Positions 5,937 through 10,486 of a stretch of DNA of 10,486 bases are shown here, one piece after another. The notes below the pieces were generated by a model that was given only the letters and a program-made list of their open reading frames with translations, was not told the origin of the DNA and made no database searches. Numbering within the stretch: the first letter of the stretch is position 1; every line of letters starts with the position of its first letter. The stretch is from DHVE2 group archaeon (lineage in GTDB: Archaea; Thermoplasmatota; Thermoplasmata; Thermoplasmatales; Aciduliprofundaceae), in the NCBI GenBank assembly GCA_015520985.1, contig WAOY01000190.1:1-10486 (forward strand), in the 5' to 3' direction. The position numbers were made by a program, and so were the translations under genes.

Positions 5937-8900
5937 ATCAGAATGCCCAAAATTGCGAGGAAATGTATTCCCTCGGGTATGTTCTCGTGCGGCGTCGCGG
6001 TGACTTCGTTGCTCTTCTCGCTCTCGCCCGCGGAGTTCACCGCTGTGACCGTGTAAGTGTACGTGATGCCATTCACAACGGAGGTGTCGTTGTACCATGT
6101 TTGCGATGCCGGTACCTCCACGAGCAGGGTGCCGTTGCGGTAGATCCTGTAAGAGATTATTGGGGATGAGCCGTTGCCAGCCGGCCTGCTCCACGAAAGA
6201 TTCACGAAGCCATCGCCCACCGTAGCCACCAAATTCCCCGGGCTGAGAGGTACCGCCGGCTCGATGTAGCTCGCGTAAGGGTGGTAGTCTTTATTGTTCT
6301 CAAAGACGTATGGGGAGGTGCTGTTCCAGTCGGACCAGAAGTTCCCGAAAGAGGTGGTGTTCCAGAGGTTATTTGCGTCGTCGTATGCCTGGGTGTGCGA
6401 AGGATCGTACGAATCGGTGGAACCGTGGTTGTAGTAGAAGGAGTTGTTGTAAACCAGCACGCCGCTCGAAAGGGAAAGCTGCACGCCGTAGCCGTGGTTG
6501 TGGTACAGGAAGTTCCCGCGTATCACTGTGGATTGAACCCTCACTGCGAGTATGCCCCCGTAGTCGCTCTCATTTATGGTGTTCTTCTCCATAATGAACC
6601 CGCTCACGTATTCCGAGGCGTATATACCCTGGTTATTCGCTATCATCACGTTTCCCGCGATAATCCCTCCGGAGATGTGGTAGTACAGGCGCACCCCGGC
6701 GTGGTAATTGTTCACGATGGTGTTGTTTAGCACGTAATTCCATGGGGCGTACTGTATGTACACGCCATCGCCGTTATCCGCCAGGTAATTGTACGCGAGG
6801 GTGTTGTTCCTGGAATAGTCGAAGATGTGCACCCCCGCGCTGCAGGACGTTATATTATTCCTCCTCACCGTTATGTTGCTGCTGTACACGGAATCGCTCT
6901 CGGACTGTATCAGGATTCCGTCGCGATGCGCACCCTTTATCAGGTTTTTCTCCACCGTGGTGTTCTTAACGACCACGAGCCGTATCCCGTAGGCGGTGAA
7001 GTTCCTGAGCGTGGAATTGGCTATTCTGATTCCATCCGAGTACCCCGCCAGGACTCCTATGCACCCGTTCTCAACGCTCACGTTGTCCACGCGAATGTCC
7101 GTCGAGCCTGCGATTATCACCTCGCCAAGTTCGCCCGTTATATCCACGCCCGTGACGTTGGACACGTACACCACGTCCCTCCCGTTCACCGTGTTGTTCA
7201 CGATGGTTTCGTTCACGAAGGTCTCCCTGTTGCCCAGGAGGAGGATGCTGGTGTTCGTGAGGGCATTTCCCTCAATGGTGTTCCCCGGGTTCTTGTATAT
7301 GTTCAGCCCGTACACCTCGACGCTCCAAATCCTGTTGTTCCTCACCGTTATATTTGATCCGTACCTAAGCGAGATGCCATAGTACACGTCGTATATCGTG
7401 TTATTCTCCACGACTGCGCCGCTAACGCGGTAGAGGCGAATTCCGTCCCCTCCCCTGAGCTCCTCGTCCTCGTGGGTTGCATTGTGCAGCACGTTGTTCC
7501 TTATCACTACGTGGTACGTGACGTCCTTAACCATTATGGCGTTCCCGGCGCCCTTTGCGTCGATTGCGAAGTAATCTATGATGTACGGATCGCCCGGAGT
7601 GCCGTTGCCCTGGAGGAATTCTTCCCTGGCGAACTCTTCCATCTGGGAGTCTCCCTCAATCCATATGGGCCCGTGGGGCTGGTACTTCAGGGGATACGGG
7701 TCCATCGCTCCCCCGCCGATCAGGTAAGGGTAATCCACTATTCCGTCCCCATCCCCATCGTTTGTCTCGTTGTTCCTGGCCCAGTCCATCCAGTAATTCC
7801 CGGCGTGGTTGTAGCTCCAGTTGTTGGTTCCGGCATCGTAGGCCTGCATTCGAGATGCGTTATACCTTCCCGTTGTTCCGTTGTTCAACTTGAACACGTT
7901 CCCGTATATCACGTTGCCCGAGGTGGTGGAATCGAAGTGCATCCCGTACCACGTGGAGTTGATTACCAAGTTATCCCGGAAGACGTTGTAGTGGCTGTAC
8001 TCGGAAGCCATCCCGTTGTATGCGGAATTCTTTACGATGTTCGAGTATATCTCCGAGTGGGAGCCCGTGTACACTATCCCGCCTTCTCCCCCCGTGACCG
8101 TGTTACCCGCTATCGTTGAATTGGAGCAGTCCAACGCCTGTATCCCCCAGGACATCGAGGAATCCCCAATAACCACGTTGCTCACGATGGTTGAATTGTC
8201 CGAGTTCTCCATGTCCAGGCCGAAGGAGGTCCGGCCCTCCATAACGTTGTTCGATACAGTTGTGTTCGGGGAGGCCACCACGTATATGTCCCGGGTGAAG
8301 TTCCTCACGGTGTTCTCCGTGATGGTGGAATTCGGAGTGAACTCCAGGTCGATGCCCCTGTAGCTCCTGTAAACAGTTGGGTCGAGAACGTTGTTCCTGA
8401 TAATCACGTTCCTCGAGTAAATCGCCTCTATGAAGCTCCCCTGCACCGAGCTGTCCTCTATCCTGTTCCCCTCCACAGCTATGCCCGAGGAGCCGCGAAT
8501 CCTGACCGCAGACGTGGCTATGTCGTGGAACTCCACATCCATAATGGTAATATTCGAGGAGTTGAAGATGTATATGCCCTCGCCAGAGCCGTATTCCCCG
8601 GAGGAGGAAGTGGTGTTGCCTACGGCAATATCAGTTATCTCCACGTGCAGAGTTACATTACCCATGAATATCCCCACGCTGCCTCCCTGCGCATCGATAT
8701 CAAATTCGGAGATTATGTACGGGTCGCTCTCGCTCCCGACGCCGGGCAAATCGTGGGCGCTGGCGAAGTCCATCATCTCTTGATCCGAATTTATTCTGAG
8801 CACCGGGAGCTTCTCCCTGTACAGTTCCCTTATCTCGTCGCCGCTGAGCGTTCTCCCGTATATACGCACCTCATCAACGTAGCCCAGGTGGAAGGAGCCG

Positions 8901-9547
8901 GAGTCACCGTATCCTATGAAGAATGTGCTTATATTCGTGCTCGGCTCGAAGTCGTAAGTCTTCCTCTCCTGCAGGATCCCATCGACCCAGATTTCCATGG
9001 TTTTGGTGGTGTAGTTGTACTGCCCAACCACGAAGTGCCATTCATTGTCAGCCAGGGAGCCGTTTGAGTAAACCATGTAGTCCGCATCGCTTGGATCCTC
9101 CATCCAGAAGTGCACTCTGCCATCCGATTCCATCTGCAATTCGGAGTGGATGTGGTCATCCTTCTCGCCGGTTATCTGTCCCACCCTGGGGTACTGCATT
9201 TTGAACCACGCTGCGTGCGCCACGCTTTTTATCCCGTTGTTCTTGATGTAATCTGCCAGACCGGTGATATTCACGCTGGAATCCGAGTTCGGGAAGTACA
9301 CCGCGTGGCCGCGCACCCCCCAGTGCCAGGTGATCATATAGGCATTACCTTCGAATCCGTTCCCCGACGAATCCCCTATAGCCGTTCCGTTCCCCTCGTC
9401 CAGCTTCCAGTAAGCAAGAAGGCCGGACTGCACGTCCCTTGAGCTGATTCCATCATATGCGCCTTCTATGCCCGCGCTTCCAAGGTTCCCTGATAAAAGA
9501 GCAAGGAGGATCCCTAAAGAAACAATCCAGACAACACGCGACCTCAT
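5912..9547 (-). CDS. Secreted, C-terminally anchored surface protein: LamG domain, two NosD-type beta-helix units, fibronectin III
   Basis: About 1211 residues, probably displayed on the cell surface. The N-terminal signal peptide spans residues 1 to ~26 (hydrophobic core [14 protein letters not shown]). A LamG/concanavalin-like domain follows at ~42-245, opening with [14 protein letters not shown] and ending with [13 protein letters not shown]. Two consecutive parallel beta-helix units follow (~250-620 and ~627-1093), each opening with a D-x-PYII--F-IDA motif and made of short N-x-I/V repeats. A fibronectin III domain lies at ~1098-1186. The tail is IPEGIHF, a hydrophobic segment and RRR, resembling archaeosortase-type C-termini. 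More than 40 N-x-S/T sequons suggest heavy glycosylation. No polysaccharide-lyase catalytic residues are evident, so binding or structural roles are as likely as carbohydrate processing. I chose ATG 9545-9547 because AGGTGA sits nine bases upstream. The in-frame GTG at 9556 would leave no gap to it. Confidence 0.9.
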   Translation of the reverse strand: MRSRVVWIVSLGILLALLSGNLGSAGIEGAYDGISSRDVQSGLLAYWKLDEGNGTAIGDSSGNGFEGNAYMITWHWGVRGHAVYFPNSDSSVNITGLADYIKNNGIKSVAHAAWFKMQYPRVGQITGEKDDHIHSELQMESDGRVHFWMEDPSDADYMVYSNGSLADNEWHFVVGQYNYTTKTMEIWVDGILQERKTYDFEPSTNISTFFIGYGDSGSFHLGYVDEVRIYGRTLSGDEIRELYREKLPVLRINSDQEMMDFASAHDLPGVGSESDPYIISEFDIDAQGGSVGIFMGNVTLHVEITDIAVGNTTSSSGEYGSGEGIYIFNSSNITIMDVEFHDIATSAVRIRGSSGIAVEGNRIEDSSVQGSFIEAIYSRNVIIRNNVLDPTVYRSYRGIDLEFTPNSTITENTVRNFTRDIYVVASPNTTVSNNVMEGRTSFGLDMENSDNSTIVSNVVIGDSSMSWGIQALDCSNSTIAGNTVTGGEGGIVYTGSHSEIYSNIVKNSAYNGMASEYSHYNVFRDNLVINSTWYGMHFDSTTSGNVIYGNVFKLNNGTTGRYNASRMQAYDAGTNNWSYNHAGNYWMDWARNNETNDGDGDGIVDYPYLIGGGAMDPYPLKYQPHGPIWIEGDSQMEEFAREEFLQGNGTPGDPYIIDYFAIDAKGAGNAIMVKDVTYHVVIRNNVLHNATHEDEELRGGDGIRLYRVSGAVVENNTIYDVYYGISLRYGSNITVRNNRIWSVEVYGLNIYKNPGNTIEGNALTNTSILLLGNRETFVNETIVNNTVNGRDVVYVSNVTGVDITGELGEVIIAGSTDIRVDNVSVENGCIGVLAGYSDGIRIANSTLRNFTAYGIRLVVVKNTTVEKNLIKGAHRDGILIQSESDSVYSSNITVRRNNITSCSAGVHIFDYSRNNTLAYNYLADNGDGVYIQYAPWNYVLNNTIVNNYHAGVRLYYHISGGIIAGNVMIANNQGIYASEYVSGFIMEKNTINESDYGGILAVRVQSTVIRGNFLYHNHGYGVQLSLSSGVLVYNNSFYYNHGSTDSYDPSHTQAYDDANNLWNTTSFGNFWSDWNSTSPYVFENNKDYHPYASYIEPAVPLSPGNLVATVGDGFVNLSWSRPAGNGSSPIISYRIYRNGTLLVEVPASQTWYNDTSVVNGITYTYTVTAVNSAGESEKSNEVTATPHENIPEGIHFLAILGILILLLVRRR
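6269..7669 (-). repeat. Second beta-helix unit of the surface protein
   Basis: The unit opens with [13 protein letters not shown] and [14 protein letters not shown], paralleling the first unit. It is about 95 residues longer and ends with [21 protein letters not shown], the same aromatic cap. It lacks the [10 protein letters not shown] loop, which is replaced by [12 protein letters not shown]. Asn ladder positions (NNT, NIT and NST at strand turns) run throughout. Confidence 0.72.
7688..8800 (-). repeat. First beta-helix unit of the surface protein, with NosD-type closing cap
   Basis: The unit starts at [13 protein letters not shown], followed by [14 protein letters not shown]. Roughly 22-24-residue coils follow with recurring N-S-T-I---N-V steps. 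It closes with [21 protein letters not shown] and [17 protein letters not shown], the typical NosD cap. The DGDGDG stretch looks like a calcium-binding loop. The unit matches the second one in both opening and closing motifs, so it reflects an internal duplication at the protein level. Confidence 0.75.
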
Positions 9548-9556
9548 TCTTCCCAC

Positions 9557-9562
9557 TCACCT
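9557..9562 (-). promoter_or_regulatory. Ribosome binding site of the surface protein gene
   Basis: AGGTGA on the minus strand lies nine bases before ATG 9547-9545 and directly abuts the in-frame GTG at 9556. Normal spacing therefore supports the ATG and a protein three residues shorter than the maximal open frame. Confidence 0.6.
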
Positions 9563-9600
9563 GCGAAGAGCTCACTCCCCGCAGTTAAGAATGGCAATCG

Positions 9601-9614
9601 TCATATTTAAAAAT
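9601..9614 (-). promoter_or_regulatory. TATA-box promoter of the surface protein gene
   Basis: On the minus strand ATTTTTAAATATGA stands out in the gap between the two divergent genes. With transcription starting about 25 bases downstream, near 9580, the leader would be about 30 bases long and would carry the AGGTGA ribosome binding site. The spacing is consistent with a standard archaeal promoter. Confidence 0.6.
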
Positions 9615-9663
9615 TTTGATAAATTGCATCCGGAATGGAATGCCCTCCCGTCCCGAGGGAAAA

Positions 9664-9675
9664 CCTTTATATTCA
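9664..9675 (+). promoter_or_regulatory. TATA-box promoter of ftsZ
   Basis: The sequence CTTTATATTC, preceded by purine-rich GGGAAAA that could act as the TFB-recognition element, lies about 40 bases before the ftsZ ATG. The predicted transcription start is near 9693-9698, giving a leader of about 13-18 bases that just includes the ribosome binding site. Confidence 0.65.
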
Positions 9676-9699
9676 CATTCGTTTTAATCCCCACCATTA

Positions 9700-9707
9700 G
9701 AGGTGAT
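9700..9707 (+). promoter_or_regulatory. Ribosome binding site of ftsZ
   Basis: GAGGTGAT matches the anti-Shine-Dalgarno complement and lies three bases before the ATG at 9711 (six from the GGTG core). This fixes the start of ftsZ and its roughly 40-residue N-terminal extension. Confidence 0.8.
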
Positions 9708-9710
9708 TTT

Positions 9711-10486
9711 ATGAAGTCGCTGGTGAAGGAAGTACTGTCAAAGGCAGCCGTGCCCGAGGAGAGCCCGAGTGAGATTGGGGTATCCTCCAGCGAGGATCAG
9801 GAACTTATGGAACTGCTCAAGAAGCTCAAGACTAACATCAAGGTGGTCGGTTGCGGAGGGGCCGGGAGCAACACCGTATCGCGCATAATGGAAGAGGGTA
9901 TAAAGGACGTTGAACTCATAGCCGCCAATACGGATGCGCAGCATTTGCTCATAACGAGGGCTCACCGCAAGGTCCTCCTCGGAAAGAGGATAACCCGTGG
10001 CCTTGGGGCCGGCGCCCTTCCTCAGGTGGGCGAGGAAGCGGCGAGGGAGGCGGAGGATCGCCTCCGCGAACTGCTCCAGGGCGCGGACATAGTTTTCATC
10101 ACCTGCGGTCTCGGGGGAGGCACAGGCACAGGCAGCTCGCATGTGGTGGCGCAGATCGCCAAGGAACTGGGCGCGCTGACAATTGCGGTGTGCACTCTGC
10201 CCTTCAAGGCCGAGGGCATAATGCGCTGGGAGAATGCCATGTGGGGCCTTGATAAACTCAAAGAGGTTGTGGACACAGTGATCACGATTCCCAACGACAA
10301 GTTGCTTGAACTCGTTCCCAGGCTGCCGCTCAATCTCGCCTTCAAGGTGGCGGACGAACTGCTTATGCGAGCGATAAAGGGTATAGCGGAGATGATAACC
10401 AAGCCCGGACTGGTGAACCTGGACTTCAATGATCTGAAGACAATAATGAAGGGCGGCGGAGTGGCCATGATCGGTATGGGCGAGAG
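9711..10486 (+). CDS. ftsZ: Cell division GTPase FtsZ (FtsZ1 type), 3' end beyond the window
   Basis: This is the tubulin-like GTPase that polymerises at mid-cell to form the division ring. The first 258 codons are present and the reading frame runs open off the window edge. An N-terminal extension of about 42 charged residues, as in euryarchaeal FtsZ1, precedes the GTP-binding core. The core motifs are [12 protein letters not shown] (45-56), ANTDAQ (72-77), [15 protein letters not shown] (97-111), the tubulin signature GLGGGTGTG (133-141), TLPFKAEG (162-169) and NLAFKVADE (208-216). The catalytic T7 loop is NLDFNDLK (236-243) with Asp238 and Asp241. All key GTP-binding and hydrolysis residues are present. 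The residues after the signature are SSHVVA rather than the usual (S/A)APVVA. The gene is transcribed away from the surface protein gene from its own promoter. Confidence 0.96.
   Translation, partial: MKSLVKEVLSKAAVPEESPSEIGVSSSEDQELMELLKKLKTNIKVVGCGGAGSNTVSRIMEEGIKDVELIAANTDAQHLLITRAHRKVLLGKRITRGLGAGALPQVGEEAAREAEDRLRELLQGADIVFITCGLGGGTGTGSSHVVAQIAKELGALTIAVCTLPFKAEGIMRWENAMWGLDKLKEVVDTVITIPNDKLLELVPRLPLNLAFKVADELLMRAIKGIAEMITKPGLVNLDFNDLKTIMKGGGVAMIGMGE

Noticed and set aside
7472..8119. A 215-codon open frame on + rich in Val and His
   Set aside because: It is antisense to the beta-helix repeats. The Val/His/Tyr bias comes from reverse-complementing Asn- and Thr-rich repeat codons.
6269..8800. 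Possible tandem DNA repeat or CRISPR-like array, suggested by recurring GTGTTGTT and ACGTTGTT motifs
   Set aside because: The spacing is irregular and the motifs encode Asn-Asn-Thr/Val steps of the beta-helix. There are no identical repeats with unique spacers.
9342..9380. Sequence TTCGAATCC resembling the T arm of the tRNA-Leu, considered as an attachment-site copy
   Set aside because: Only about nine bases match and there is no flanking acceptor-stem sequence. It lies within the coding sequence of the LamG domain.
9738..10468. Minus-strand open frames opposite ftsZ
   Set aside because: They lie antisense to ftsZ, which has its own promoter, ribosome binding site and all FtsZ motifs.

Overview
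The window looks like chromosomal DNA from a euryarchaeon, most likely of the Thermoplasmatota side, although that placement is tentative. The pointers are archaeal: an AMP phosphorylase next to a ribose-1,5-bisphosphate isomerase, a euryarchaeal FtsZ1-type division protein, TATA-like boxes upstream of genes, GGAGGTGAT-type ribosome binding sites, a tRNA-Leu without an encoded CCA end, and a NosD-type surface protein with an IPE-plus-hydrophobic-plus-RRR C-terminus. Most genes are GC-rich (about 58% G+C in one hand-counted line), but the small gene at 93-596 is only about 39% by hand count.

Layout: the 3' part of tRNA-Leu(UAG) lies on + at 1-70. All the other complete genes are on the minus strand. 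Read in the direction of transcription they are a ~1211-residue secreted LamG/double beta-helix/fibronectin-III surface protein (9547-5912), a 916-residue STAND-type ATPase with TPR-like repeats (5899-3149), ribose-1,5-bisphosphate isomerase (3136-2222), AMP phosphorylase (2238-721) and a small AT-rich two-helix membrane protein with its own promoter (596-93). Diverging from the surface protein gene, ftsZ runs on + from 9711 off the end of the window. No stretch longer than about 165 bases lacks a gene. The two larger gaps (597-720 and 9548-9710) hold promoter and terminator-like signals.

How the genes fit together: the two enzymes form the core of the archaeal nucleoside-monophosphate salvage route. 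AMP phosphorylase releases the base and makes ribose-1,5-bisphosphate, and the isomerase converts it to ribulose-1,5-bisphosphate for a form III RuBisCO, which is not in this window. Their genes overlap by 17 bases, and the AMP phosphorylase ribosome binding site sits inside the isomerase gene. The ATPase lies 12 bases upstream of the isomerase and the surface protein 12 bases upstream of the ATPase, so the four could be one transcription unit. However, a terminator-like hairpin with T7 sits in the first gap and a possible internal promoter just before the isomerase. The most unusual elements are an apparent extra alpha/beta domain inserted between the Walker A and Walker B motifs of the ATPase, and three mutually complementary hexamers at the surface protein-ATPase junction that could form competing hairpins.
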